From contig NZ_SMOD01000001.1 in NCBI RefSeq assembly GCF_004353905.1, positions 62,001 through 126,000 on the forward strand: DNA of 64,000 bases, given 5' to 3'. A model generated the notes under the pieces. The model saw only the letters and a list, made by a program, of their open reading frames with translations, was not told where the DNA came from and did no database searches. How positions within the stretch are numbered: the first letter of the stretch is position 1; each line of letters starts with the position of its first letter. This DNA comes from Paraburkholderia guartelaensis. Its GTDB lineage: Bacteria; Pseudomonadota; Gammaproteobacteria; Burkholderiales; Burkholderiaceae. Positions 17,269 to 25,827 of the stretch are shown here, piece by piece. The translations under genes and the position numbers were made by a program.

Positions 17269-17315
17269 TCGTGCAGTTTCGTGCAAAATCAAGAAAATTC
17301 GTGCAATCCCGTGTA
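17269..17315. promoter_or_regulatory. Helically phased direct repeats (putative DeoR-type operator)
   Basis: TCGTGCA occurs at 17269, 17279 and 17299, and a degenerate copy CCGTGTA at 17309, so the spacing is 10, 20 and 10 bases. All copies lie on one face of the helix, between the nudK gene and the DeoR-type regulator. DeoR-family proteins often bind tandem direct repeats of this type. Confidence 0.6.
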
Positions 17316-17335
17316 ACCCGGCTGGTGCCCTTTAC

Positions 17336-18091
17336 ATGCTCACAGATCAACGAAAGAAAGCGATACTCGCGGCGCTCAAGCGCGACGGCCAGGTGCTCGC
17401 AGGCGAATTGAGCGCGCAATTCGGCGTTTCCGAGGACACAGTGCGGCGCGATCTGCGCGAACTGGCGGCCGAAGGCCTCTTGCAGCGCGTGCATGGCGGC
17501 GCGCTGCCGGCTTCGCCGGCGGTGGCGCCCATTGCCGAGCGGCGCGGCATGGAAGTGGCGGCCAAGCGGCGCATTGCGCAAAAGGCCGCGGACATGATCG
17601 CGCCGGGGCAGGTGGCGATCGTCGATGGCGGGACGACCTCGGCGCTTCTGGTCGAGTGCCTGCCGCGCGATCTGCAGGCAACCATCGTCACGCATAGCCC
17701 CGGCGTCGCGGTGGCGCTCGCAGAGCATCCCGCCATCGAGGTCGTGCTGATCGGCGGCAAGCTCTACAAGCATTCGGTGGTCACCGTGGGCGCGGCGGCC
17801 GTGGAGGCGATTGCACACATTCACGCAGACCTTTACTTCATGGGCGTGACGGGCGTTCACGTGCAAGCCGGGCTGAGCACCGGCGATTTCGAGGAATCCT
17901 ACGTAAAGCGCGCGCTGGCCGCGCGCGCGGCTGAAACGGTGGTGTTGGCGTCGGCCGCGAAGCTCAACGCCGCATCGCCGTACTGCATCGGTCCGATCGG
18001 CATGGCGCAGACCATCGTCGTCGAGCGTTCGACGGATGCGAAGCTGGTCGAGCCGATCGAGGCGGCCGGCGTGACGGTGGTGCGCGCTTGA
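17336..18091 (+). CDS. DeoR/GlpR-family transcriptional regulator
   Basis: 251 residues. Residues 1-57 are the DeoR helix-turn-helix (RKKAILAALKRDGQV, FGVSEDTVRRDLRELAAEGLLQRVHGGAL). The rest is the sugar-phosphate isomerase-like sensor domain with GGTTSALLVECLP as the phosphate-binding loop and the family block HADLYFMGVTGVHVQAGLSTGDFEE. It would respond to a phosphorylated sugar. The start at 17336 is the first ATG that leaves the HTH intact. No sugar kinase or transporter lies next to it; nudK is divergent, so control of nudK and of itself is the simplest guess. Confidence 0.92.
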   Translation: MLTDQRKKAILAALKRDGQVLAGELSAQFGVSEDTVRRDLRELAAEGLLQRVHGGALPASPAVAPIAERRGMEVAAKRRIAQKAADMIAPGQVAIVDGGTTSALLVECLPRDLQATIVTHSPGVAVALAEHPAIEVVLIGGKLYKHSVVTVGAAAVEAIAHIHADLYFMGVTGVHVQAGLSTGDFEESYVKRALAARAAETVVLASAAKLNAASPYCIGPIGMAQTIVVERSTDAKLVEPIEAAGVTVVRA

Positions 18092-18112
18092 TTGCGTGAG
18101 CGAGCCGTCACG

Positions 18113-19249
18113 CTACGCGTGTAGCACGAGCTTCTGCACGCGCCAGTTCAGCAGTTCGGCGACGAACAGCACGTTCTTCGCGGGACACGCCATTTGGTGG
18201 ATCCAGCCGAACTGTTTCAACTGTTTGCCCGATTCGCCCAATACGCCGAGCAACTGCCCGTCGAGCGTCAACTTGTAGATGCGCCCAGGGTAAGCGTCGG
18301 AGCTGTAGAGCACCTGATCCGGCCCGGGTGAGATGCAGATTGCCCACGGCGAGCCCGGCGCGAGCGTGCCCGCGGCGATCGTCGCTTCATCCGGCACGTT
18401 GCCGATGGCCGGTCGCGCGCCGGGCGGCACGGGAACATCGATCGTGAATTGCCGCAGGAACTTGCCATCCGTGTCGAACACCTGAATCCGCCGGTTGCTT
18501 CGGTCTGCGACATAAATGCGGTCCTGCGCGTCGACCGCAATGCTGTGCGGCGTATGGAACTGTCCGGGCCCGGTGCCGCGATCGCCCCATGACTTGAGCC
18601 AGTTGCCGTCCTTGTCGACCTTCGCCACACGAGAGTTGATATAGCCGTCGCTGATGTACGTGTTGCCGGCGGCGTCCCAGGCGACGTCGGTGACCTGACG
18701 AAAGCGTCCGGGCTCGGCGGGCAAGGGCGGGTTCGGATGCTTGAGCGGCGCCGTTTCTTCGTCCGCCGCTTCCTGCTTGCGGCCGAACACCATCGCGACG
18801 CGCCCTTCCGGCGTGAATTTGATCACCATGTCCGAGCCCTTGTCCGTCACCCAGATGTTGTCCTGGCGGTCGATCTTCACGGTGTGGGCAAACGACCACG
18901 CGTACAGGTTATGGCCGATCTCCCTGACAAACTGTCCATTAGCCGAGAATTCCAGCAATTGCGCGGCGGCGGCGCCATAAGCAGGCCCCGTGGTATTGCC
19001 GCGCGACAGCACGAAGATATGTCCGTGCGAATTCACTGCGACGCCGGAGCATTCTCCGAAATACATGTCCACCGGAAGCCGCACCGGGTTGGGAATGGAG
19101 TCGTAAGCGATGGACGGAACCGTTTGCGTCTGGCCGAAAGCCGGCGCGGTGGCCAGGGCGGCGGTTGCCGCGAGGAACTGGCGACGCGTGAATGCACCCT
19201 GTAAAAGGCCGCCGCAGCATGGGCAGCCTGTGGAATGAAGCGGGCTCAT
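18113..19249 (-). CDS. Tat-exported NHL-repeat beta-propeller protein
   Basis: 378 residues. The N terminus has a Tat-type signal, FTRRQFLAATAALATAPAFG, preceded by a short Cys-containing stretch (GCPCCGG) rather than the usual basic start. The mature protein is built of six NHL-type repeats: VAVNSHGHIFVLSRG, VKIDRQDNIWVTDKG, VAWDAAGNTYISDGY, IAVDAQDRIYVADRS and two others, each ending in a short linker. It resembles peptidyl-alpha-hydroxyglycine lyase-like propellers, but the function is unknown. The start at 19249 is preferred because GAGGAAGG precedes it. It is divergent from the AraC-type regulator gene. Confidence 0.8.
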   Translation of the reverse strand: MSPLHSTGCPCCGGLLQGAFTRRQFLAATAALATAPAFGQTQTVPSIAYDSIPNPVRLPVDMYFGECSGVAVNSHGHIFVLSRGNTTGPAYGAAAAQLLEFSANGQFVREIGHNLYAWSFAHTVKIDRQDNIWVTDKGSDMVIKFTPEGRVAMVFGRKQEAADEETAPLKHPNPPLPAEPGRFRQVTDVAWDAAGNTYISDGYINSRVAKVDKDGNWLKSWGDRGTGPGQFHTPHSIAVDAQDRIYVADRSNRRIQVFDTDGKFLRQFTIDVPVPPGARPAIGNVPDEATIAAGTLAPGSPWAICISPGPDQVLYSSDAYPGRIYKLTLDGQLLGVLGESGKQLKQFGWIHQMACPAKNVLFVAELLNWRVQKLVLHA

Positions 19250-19384
19250 CGAACCTTCCTCCTCTTGCTCGAAGACGGCGGCGAGCGTTGTGCATTGCAA
19301 CCCTTGCGGCGCATCGAACGGTCGCCCGTCTTGCGCGTAGCAAGGCGCATTCCCCCTACTCGTTATCCCTTGCGCCGCCTACCC

Positions 19385-19411
19385 TAAAGAATTTGCGCGC
19401 GCAACCGATAG
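19385..19411 (+). promoter_or_regulatory. Sigma-28-like promoter upstream of the AraC-type regulator
   Basis: TAAAGAAT, 11 bases, then ACCGATAG: 12 of 16 positions match the sigma-28 consensus at exact spacing, 59 bases before the start codon at 19470. It could be a chance match, as the gene is not a known motility gene. Confidence 0.4.
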
Positions 19412-19469
19412 CGCAGTAGTCGAGTGGAGGATACCGATCCCGTAGTCATTTCGCATACCAAGGTGGCCC

Positions 19470-20498
19470 ATGAGCCCAACGCCGAATTCCCTGCCTCATT
19501 CCACGTTCGATACCAGCGTCCTGCCGCGCGATCAGCAATTTTCCGCGTGGCGCGAGGCGGTGAGCGTCATCTTCGACACCCAGACCGCCGATTCGCGCGA
19601 CGCGGGATTCGGCACCAGCGTGACCGGCTATCTGTTCGGCGACGTGGTGCTGGGTTCGATCCGCACCGGCGCGCAGCGCTACGACCGCTCGAATGCGAAG
19701 ATCGGACGCGACGGCCACGATCAATATGTTCTGCAGTTCTATCTAGGCGGCCATTGCCGCGCGCGCGACGGCGGCCCGGAAGTGTGCACGCAACCGGGCG
19801 ACATGTTCATCGTGGACGCGGCCCAGCCGCTCGCGACCGAAACCACGCAAAGCGAGTTTCTGAATCTGGCGGTGCCGCGGCGCTTGCTCGCCCCTTTGCT
19901 GACTGCGCCCGACCAGCAGAGCATGCGCGTGATTCGCGGCGCCGATCCGACGGTCGCACTGTTGCGCGAGCATCTGGCTGCGCTCTATCGGCACGCCCCA
20001 CAGATGACCATCGCCAACGCCCAGGCCGTGATGCCCGCAACGCTGCAGCTCGCGGCCAGCGCGCTCAACGCGAGCGTGAGTCCGGAGCACATGCCGGCCG
20101 TTCAGCAATGCGCGTTCGTGTCGATATGCCGCTATGTGGAGAAGCGCCTGAACGATCCGCAACTGAACGCGGAGTGGGTTGCGCGTGCATTCGACATGTC
20201 GCGCGCCACGCTGTACCGCCTTTTCGAGCAGGAGGGCGGCTTCGCGACGTATGTGCGCGAGCGCCGCTTGCGGCGCTGTCGCGAGATGCTCGCCGACCCG
20301 GCGCGACGCAGCATGTCGATTGCCGACATTGCCGCCGCGCACGGATTCACCGACGCCGCGAACTTCACACGCGCCTTTCGCCGCTCGATCGGCCTCTCGC
20401 CGCGTGCGGTGCGCATGCTGGCGCTCAGTGGCGATACCGAAGTGGCGAAAGAGGCGAGCGCGGACGACTGGCGCTACTGGATGGCTTTGATGCGTTGA
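19470..20498 (+). CDS. AraC-family transcriptional regulator
   Basis: 342 residues. The first 200 residues form a ligand-binding-like domain of the AraC_binding_2 type (LPRDQQFSAWREAVSVIFD, DGHDQYVLQFYLGGHCRARDG), and the last 105 form the double helix-turn-helix (VARAFDMSRATLYRLFEQEGG; IADIAAAHGFTDAANFTRAFRRSIGLSPR). Target genes are unknown; its direct neighbours are the NHL-repeat protein (divergent) and a 99-residue unknown. AAGGTGG precedes the ATG. Confidence 0.92.
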   Translation: MSPTPNSLPHSTFDTSVLPRDQQFSAWREAVSVIFDTQTADSRDAGFGTSVTGYLFGDVVLGSIRTGAQRYDRSNAKIGRDGHDQYVLQFYLGGHCRARDGGPEVCTQPGDMFIVDAAQPLATETTQSEFLNLAVPRRLLAPLLTAPDQQSMRVIRGADPTVALLREHLAALYRHAPQMTIANAQAVMPATLQLAASALNASVSPEHMPAVQQCAFVSICRYVEKRLNDPQLNAEWVARAFDMSRATLYRLFEQEGGFATYVRERRLRRCREMLADPARRSMSIADIAAAHGFTDAANFTRAFRRSIGLSPRAVRMLALSGDTEVAKEASADDWRYWMALMR

Positions 20499-20658
20499 GC
20501 ATGAATCGCACGGATCACGCAAGCCGCGTGTGAGACAAAACAACAAGTATTTGAGACATAACGACAGATTTGGCCCCAGACAGTACCGATTCATTGCCGC
20601 GTCATGCGCCGCCTGCAAAGATGCAGACGCCTGCGAGATCCAGGCAAACGGGGGAAAC

Positions 20659-20958
20659 ATGAAAAAGGCCCAGAAAAGGCCGCGACAAGGCGGCCTGTAC
20701 TACTACGAAGCGGCGTATTCACTCGAACTCGCGCGCGGCGCGTCGCATATTTCCAGCATGCTTTCGACGGCGACACAGGAAGGCGCCGTGCGTGAAGTGA
20801 TGCACGAATTCATTGCGACGCACGGCAGGGCCGAGCTGGACGTGTTTAGCTGGCTGCTGGCCGAGCGGCTGGAGAAGCGCGGCTGCGTGGCGGCCGCCAT
20901 GAAAGCCCGGGACTTCGACGCGTCCCGCCGCATGCCGGAGCTGGCCTGCGCAAGCTGA
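20659..20958 (+). CDS. Small hypothetical protein
   Basis: 99 residues from an ATG preceded by GGGGGAAAC. Basic N terminus (MKKAQKRPRQGG), then an alpha-helical body (LYYYEAAYSLELARG; REVMHEFIATHGRAELDVFSWLLAERLEKRG). No signal peptide or membrane segment. I do not recognise the family. It lies between the AraC-type regulator and the unknown 515-residue protein, all on the same strand. The preceding gap of 160 bases holds no site that I can name. Confidence 0.55.
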   Translation: MKKAQKRPRQGGLYYYEAAYSLELARGASHISSMLSTATQEGAVREVMHEFIATHGRAELDVFSWLLAERLEKRGCVAAAMKARDFDASRRMPELACAS

Positions 20959-21013
20959 GCCGCAAACGGCTCGACACACCAATGCGCCTGTATGGGCAAG
21001 TGAAAGGTCAAAC

Positions 21014-21040
21014 TAAAGATTTCGTAATACCTGACGATAA
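21014..21040 (+). promoter_or_regulatory. Strong sigma-28 (FliA) promoter match
   Basis: TAAAGATT, 11 bases, then GACGATAA: 13 of 16 positions match the sigma-28 consensus TAAAGTTT-N11-GCCGATAA, with seven of eight in the -10 element. It lies 100 bases before the ATG of the unknown 515-residue protein. It is the best sigma-28 match found in the window. Confidence 0.7.
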
Positions 21041-21139
21041 AGCGATGGAGCAGTTGGCCGCGCCGGCATGCTGGCGTGCGGCGCCTTTTTGCGAATGGCC
21101 CGGCGAACCGCCTGGCGAACAACAAGAACGCATTGAGCC

Positions 21140-22687
21140 ATGACCACGCTATCGTCCCTGAATGCCGCCACGACCCTCGCGCTCACGCCGCTCGTGAGCA
21201 GCGTGAATCCCACCGCCGAGGCCGGCGCCGACGTGTCCCGTCTCGCGGCGCTCTCGCCCTCGACCATCGTCACGATTCCTTCGGCAGATGGCATTGCCGT
21301 GCTGCAGACCTACACGCCCGAAGGCACGCTCACCTGCACGGCGCCGGTGTTGAGCTGGGCGAGCGACACCAGCGACACCGTTTCGCTCAGGATGATGGGC
21401 AACTACGCCGCGCAGACGATGGCGGGCCATTTCACCGGGCTTGGCAGCGCGCTGCTCGATCGGTTCAAAACGACGGGCAGCGACTATGCGCAGTCCGTGA
21501 GCGTTTCGTCCGCAAGCGGCCTTGCGCCAGTGGGACAAGGATCAAATGGCGCAGTGGGTCAGATCGGCCTGACGATTCGAACGAAGAGCGGCGTGACGGT
21601 CGAAATCGAACTGGGCAGCGAAGACGGCGGCCTCTCGGTGAGCATCAAGAGCAGCGGCGCGCTTAGCGAGAGCGAGCGCAGCGCGCTGGCGAAACTCTCG
21701 GACGGGTTCCAGCAGGCCATCGACGGCCTGAGCGCAGTGCCGCCCAAACTCGATTTGAACGGCCTCGCGCAGTTCGACACGTCGGCGCTCGCCTCGGTGA
21801 ATTTCCATTACAGCGTGACGGGCGACGGCAACGCCAATATTTCGGCCAGCTATTCGCAGGACAGCTCGGCGCGAAGCCTGAGCGTGACGAGCGCCACCGG
21901 CACGATGAACGTCAAGGTGGACACAAGTCATTCCGCGCTCTGGGGAACGGGCGCGCAGCGCGCGGCTTCGATAGCGAGCTATCTGCAGCAGTTCGACCAT
22001 GCGAATTCGCGCGGACACGGCAATGCCGCGCTGATGTCGATGTTCGAAGATGGCTTTACGCAAATGAACGAGGACTATGGCACGCCTTCAGGCGAGACAT
22101 TGCCGGGCGCCGCGTACTCGCCGACGCTGCAGCAGTCGGATCAGGCGATGCTCACGGGGCTCGCAGACTTCAGCGCGTCGATCACGGACACGAGCACGTC
22201 GCCCAATCCGATGCGCCCCGGTGAAGTCGATTCATTCTCGTATCAGGTTGCACAGAGCACGCAGCTCGAAGGCACGGCGCGCGAGGGCAAGATCTCGCAG
22301 ACCCAGCAATCCCATTTGAGCGCGAGCTACCATCAGGCGCTGCAGGGTGGGGGTGCGCCTGTCCTCACATCGTCGAGAGATTCGCAGAACTACGATTACG
22401 TGCGGATCGACGATAGCGCCGAGAGCACGGTGCAAATGGCGACGGCGCGCGGCGTGCTGCTGAATGCCACGCTGAGTCAGTCGTCCGCGCAGAATACGCG
22501 TGATTCGAAGTACGAACGAGGTTTGCTCGTCTCCGACGTGAACACGCCGGAAAATACCTCGCGCTCGACGGACCTGCTTTCGATGCTCGAACCGCTGATC
22601 GACAAAGGCGACGCCACGCGCGACACCCCCGCGTGGCAGCAAGCGCTCTCAAAGATCCACGCAATGATCTTGCTGAACAACGCATAG
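21140..22687 (+). CDS. Unknown 515-residue Ser-rich protein, likely in the flagellar regulon
   Basis: 515 residues, unusually rich in Ser, Thr and Ala, with no signal peptide, no membrane segment and few Cys. The middle (about 150-270) reads like amphipathic beta strands (GLTIRTKSGVTVEIELG, VNFHYSVTGDGNANISASYS). The C-terminal third has long polar helices with many Gln, and ends LLSMLEPLIDKGDATRD then a helix. I do not recognise a family. The upstream sigma-28-like promoter and the chemoreceptor that follows convergently point to a role in motility, surface behaviour or export through the flagellar route. That role is inferred. The stop is followed by a strong hairpin at 22689-22722. Confidence 0.75.
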   Translation: MTTLSSLNAATTLALTPLVSSVNPTAEAGADVSRLAALSPSTIVTIPSADGIAVLQTYTPEGTLTCTAPVLSWASDTSDTVSLRMMGNYAAQTMAGHFTGLGSALLDRFKTTGSDYAQSVSVSSASGLAPVGQGSNGAVGQIGLTIRTKSGVTVEIELGSEDGGLSVSIKSSGALSESERSALAKLSDGFQQAIDGLSAVPPKLDLNGLAQFDTSALASVNFHYSVTGDGNANISASYSQDSSARSLSVTSATGTMNVKVDTSHSALWGTGAQRAASIASYLQQFDHANSRGHGNAALMSMFEDGFTQMNEDYGTPSGETLPGAAYSPTLQQSDQAMLTGLADFSASITDTSTSPNPMRPGEVDSFSYQVAQSTQLEGTAREGKISQTQQSHLSASYHQALQGGGAPVLTSSRDSQNYDYVRIDDSAESTVQMATARGVLLNATLSQSSAQNTRDSKYERGLLVSDVNTPENTSRSTDLLSMLEPLIDKGDATRDTPAWQQALSKIHAMILLNNA

Positions 22688-22688
22688 C

Positions 22689-22722
22689 ATCGAGGCGGCC
22701 GGTTCGCCGGCAACGCCTCGAT
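22689..22722. terminator. Bidirectional hairpin terminator between convergent genes
   Basis: ATCGAGGCG (22689-22697) pairs with CGCCTCGAT (22714-22722). Inside, GCCGG pairs with CCGGC around a TTCG tetraloop, with two unpaired A on the right arm. It starts two bases after one stop codon and ends 20 bases before the stop of the convergent chemoreceptor gene. No T run follows, so it may act as an mRNA 3' end rather than a classic intrinsic terminator. Confidence 0.6.
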
Positions 22723-22742
22723 CGATCGCCCCTGCGCTGCGC

Positions 22743-24290
22743 TCAGCGCGCGAGCCTGAACGCCCCAACGGCGTCGCGCAGCGAGTCGGCCTGCTCGCTG
22801 AGCGCCATGGCGGCCGCGGCCGCTTCTTCCACGAGCGCGGCGTTCTGCTGCGAGACCTGGTCCATCTGCGAGACCGCGAGATTCACTTGCTCGATGCCGT
22901 CGCGCTGCTCTTCGGACGCATTCGCGATCTCGTGCATGATGGTCGTCACGCGGCCAATGGACTCGCCGATCTCGTTCATCGTCTCGCCGGCCGAGCGCAC
23001 ATACTCCGAGCCCGACGAAACGTGCTCGACCGATTCGGCAATCAGCGTCTTGATCTCTTTGGCGGCCGCCGCCGAACGCTGCGCAAGCGAGCGCACCTCG
23101 CTCGCGACCACGGCGAAACCGCGGCCCTGTTCGCCGGCGCGCGCGGCTTCCACCGCCGCATTGAGCGCGAGGATATTGGTCTGGAAAGCAATGCCTTCGA
23201 TGATGCCGGTGATATCGGCGATCTTCTGCGAGCTGCCGTCGATGCGCTCCATCGTCTGCACCGCGTTGCTCACCACTTGCGAGCCGCGATCGGCGACTTC
23301 CTGCGCGCTGTTGGCGAGCGTCTGCGCCGTGCGCGCGTTTTCGGCGTTCTGCTTGACCGTGGCGGTGAGCTGCTCCATGCTCGCGGCCGTTTCCTCAAGC
23401 GAGGCTGCCTGCTCTTCTGTGCGCTGCGACAGGTCGTCGTTGCCGGCGGCGATTTGCCGCGTCGCCGTGGAAATGGACTCGGAGCTGTGGCTGACTTTGC
23501 GCACCGTCTGGGAGAGCGCGTCCTGCATGGCCCTGAGGCTCGTCACGAGGCGGCCCATTTCGTCGGTGGAACGCGTTTCGAGGTTGGCGGTCAAGTCGCC
23601 GTCCGCGATGCGCTGGAGCGCGCCCTGCACGTTCTCGAGCGGTGCGGCGATCGCGCGGTGCAGTCCCGCGGCGCATACGCCCGCCACTGCGAGGCCGAAG
23701 ACGATCAGCGCGATGCTGCCGGCCCGCAGCCATGAATAGCGGTCCTGCGCGCGGTCGAACGCCTGTTCGCCATGCGCCTTCTGCCATGCCTCGAGCGCGG
23801 TCGAAGCCTTGGTGAGCGCGACCGAGAGCGGCGGAATCTGCTTCATCGCGATGTCGTCCTGAGCCTGGCGGTCGCCTTGCTTGATCGCGGCCATGAGCGG
23901 CTGGATGCCTTGCTCCAGCATGCCGGTGAGGGCGGCCTGAACGCCGTCGGCGAGCGCCTGTTCTTCGGGCGCGTGCGGCAGGGAGCGGTAGACCTCCCAG
24001 GCCTTGTTCGAAGTGGCGAGATAGTTCTGCGCCTTGTCGAGCAGCGGCTGGACGTCGGGTGCGTCGGGGTGCAGGAGGATGCGGTCGAGCGTCGTACGCG
24101 CGATGGTCAGATTCAGGTTCGTCTTGCCGATGTTGATGGCGGCGACCAACTGGTTCGAGTAGGCATAGCCGAGCGCCGTATTGGTGCGCGACATGCCCGC
24201 GAGGCCGGAAACGCCGGCTGCCACGATCAGCAAGGCCAGCACTCCGACCGCGATGCGCAGACGGACAGAGATAGAGAGTCGTGCAAACAC
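22743..24290 (-). CDS. Methyl-accepting chemotaxis protein 2 (four-helix-bundle sensor)
   Basis: 515 residues from the GTG at 24290, chosen because GGAG lies eight bases upstream and the protein then starts close to the first membrane segment ([18 protein letters not shown]). The periplasmic part is an all-helical four-helix bundle that carries [14 protein letters not shown] second membrane segment at about 165-185 is followed by HAMP and a signalling hairpin with the tip [21 protein letters not shown]. The C terminus ends GAFRLAR, without a CheR-docking pentapeptide. It is a close relative of chemoreceptor 3 in this window. The ligand is unknown. Confidence 0.94.
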   Translation of the reverse strand: MFARLSISVRLRIAVGVLALLIVAAGVSGLAGMSRTNTALGYAYSNQLVAAINIGKTNLNLTIARTTLDRILLHPDAPDVQPLLDKAQNYLATSNKAWEVYRSLPHAPEEQALADGVQAALTGMLEQGIQPLMAAIKQGDRQAQDDIAMKQIPPLSVALTKASTALEAWQKAHGEQAFDRAQDRYSWLRAGSIALIVFGLAVAGVCAAGLHRAIAAPLENVQGALQRIADGDLTANLETRSTDEMGRLVTSLRAMQDALSQTVRKVSHSSESISTATRQIAAGNDDLSQRTEEQAASLEETAASMEQLTATVKQNAENARTAQTLANSAQEVADRGSQVVSNAVQTMERIDGSSQKIADITGIIEGIAFQTNILALNAAVEAARAGEQGRGFAVVASEVRSLAQRSAAAAKEIKTLIAESVEHVSSGSEYVRSAGETMNEIGESIGRVTTIMHEIANASEEQRDGIEQVNLAVSQMDQVSQQNAALVEEAAAAAMALSEQADSLRDAVGAFRLAR

Positions 24291-24349
24291 GAAGAGGGCT
24301 CCAGAACGCGAGGGGCAACGTAGCAGAAAAACGATCGTGCTTTGCGCGT

Positions 24350-24376
24350 GAGACGGCAAAGCACTGAACATGTTTA
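24350..24376 (-). promoter_or_regulatory. Weak sigma-28-like promoter of chemoreceptor 2
   Basis: On the minus strand TAAACATG, 11 bases, then GCCGTCTC, at the correct spacing and 60 bases before the GTG. Only TAAA and GCCG and one further base match (9 of 16), so this is supported mainly by position. Confidence 0.35.
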
Positions 24377-24450
24377 CGGCGCTGGGCGAGGGAACTGAAG
24401 GTCGGCGCGGGAACCGTTGCGCAATGGTGGTTTTCCCCAGTCAATCGGGA

Positions 24451-24474
24451 AAAATTGCGCGCGCCTCAGCGCGC
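24451..24474 (-). terminator. Hairpin at the end of the citrate synthase-like gene
   Basis: On the minus strand GCGCGC, loop TGAG, GCGCGC, then GCAATTTTT. The stop codon TGA sits in the loop and a run of five T follows, so this looks like an intrinsic terminator that overlaps the gene end. Confidence 0.55.
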
Positions 24475-25722
24475 CACGGACTTGAAGAGGCGGTTCTTGT
24501 CGAGTGTCGCCGCGTCGGGCGTTTTGGCGTTTTCTTCCGCGCTTGTGGGGGCGCCGGCGTCTTCGAGCGCGGGCCCGGTGTAGCGGCCGCGCGGGCGGAT
24601 CACCTTGCCCACCCTGAGCTGCTCGATGCAATGCGCGAGCAGCCCCACGCAGCGCGCCGTGGCGAACAGCGCGAACGACGCGTCGCGCGGCAGCTTCAGC
24701 TGCGCGGCGAGGGTGGCGAGCGCCACGTCGATATTGGGCTTGAGGCCCGTGAGCGCCACGACCTTCTCGATGAAGGAGGCGAGTTCCGCGGGCGGGTCCA
24801 GCACTTCCAGCAGGGCGTCCGCGCGCGGGTCGCCGTCAGGGTAGAGATGGTGCCCGAATCCGGGAATGGGAATGGCCGACTGCAAATGATGGGCGACGAC
24901 AGGCTCCGCGCCGAGCCGGCCCACGTCGTCGAATACCGCGCGCACGCGGCCCGAGGCGTCGCCGTGCAACGGGCCGGAGAGCGTGGCGAGGCCCGTGAGC
25001 AGACAGCCCGGCAGCGAGGCACCGGTGGACGCCGTGATGCGCGCGGCGAACGCCGAGCTGGTGATCTCGTGATCGGCCACGAGCACCATGGCGCGGCGGA
25101 TCAACTCCGCGCCCTCGCGGCCCTGGCCCCAGCCCAGCGCGAGGCGCTCGTGAAGCGGCGGTGGGGTGGGGTTTGCCGATGGCTCGCTACGCGCGCCGAA
25201 CGCATGGGCGATGATCGCCACGAGCCGGCCCGCCTCGACGTGCAAGGCCGTGTCGGTGCGCCCAAGCGTCGAGTGGCCGCGCGCCGCGATGGCCGCAAGC
25301 GAGGTGAACGCGCATTCCCGGCCGCGCTCGTCGCCGTGCAGGCGCACATCGGCGGCTTCGAACGTCACGTCCGCGCGCGCGTTCCAGAGGAGAGTGGCCA
25401 CGTCTTCGAGCGTGGCCGACTGCGCCATGGCGATGCTGTCGCGTCCCCGGTAATAGGGGCGGCCCTTCGAGAAGGTGGTGATGCTGCTGTAGATGCACGG
25501 CTCCGCGCCGAAGATCGTGCCCGCGGCGAGCGCCTCGCGCTTGCGGCCCACCTGTTTCTTGCGGCACAGGCTGGCGACGTCTTCGGCGCGGTAGAGGCTC
25601 TTGCGCGGGTCGTGCGGATCGGGCATGACCGCGATATTGCCGCGGCTTGCGTAGGCATAGACGGTCTGCGCCTGCACGCCGAGTTGTCGGGCGGCTTCAG
25701 TCAAGGTGATCCAGTTCGGCAT
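24466..25722 (-). CDS. Citrate synthase family enzyme with an N-terminal helix-turn-helix
   Basis: 418 residues from the ATG at 25722; a TTG at 25755 would add 11. Residues 1-60 are a MerR/excisionase-like helix-turn-helix (WITLTEAARQLGVQAQTVYAYASRGNI, ending in RAEDVASL). The rest is a citrate synthase fold with all three catalytic positions: His in LVADHEITSSAFAAR, His in PGFGHHLYPDGDPR and Asp in LKPNIDVALATL. It could condense acetyl- or propionyl-CoA with a 2-oxo acid; the substrate is unknown. It is downstream of an MFS carrier and an SDR on the same strand, so all may serve one catabolic route. No good ribosome site is seen. Confidence 0.85.
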   Translation of the reverse strand: MPNWITLTEAARQLGVQAQTVYAYASRGNIAVMPDPHDPRKSLYRAEDVASLCRKKQVGRKREALAAGTIFGAEPCIYSSITTFSKGRPYYRGRDSIAMAQSATLEDVATLLWNARADVTFEAADVRLHGDERGRECAFTSLAAIAARGHSTLGRTDTALHVEAGRLVAIIAHAFGARSEPSANPTPPPLHERLALGWGQGREGAELIRRAMVLVADHEITSSAFAARITASTGASLPGCLLTGLATLSGPLHGDASGRVRAVFDDVGRLGAEPVVAHHLQSAIPIPGFGHHLYPDGDPRADALLEVLDPPAELASFIEKVVALTGLKPNIDVALATLAAQLKLPRDASFALFATARCVGLLAHCIEQLRVGKVIRPRGRYTGPALEDAGAPTSAEENAKTPDAATLDKNRLFKSVAR

Positions 25723-25827
25723 GGCAGACGGGGCAGTGCGAATATCCAGCGGCAATATTGAAGGCTTTTCAGCGAAATGTCATCCCGGCGAGCGCGCGCA
25801 CGAAGCAGGCGCGCCCGCGAGCGAGTG

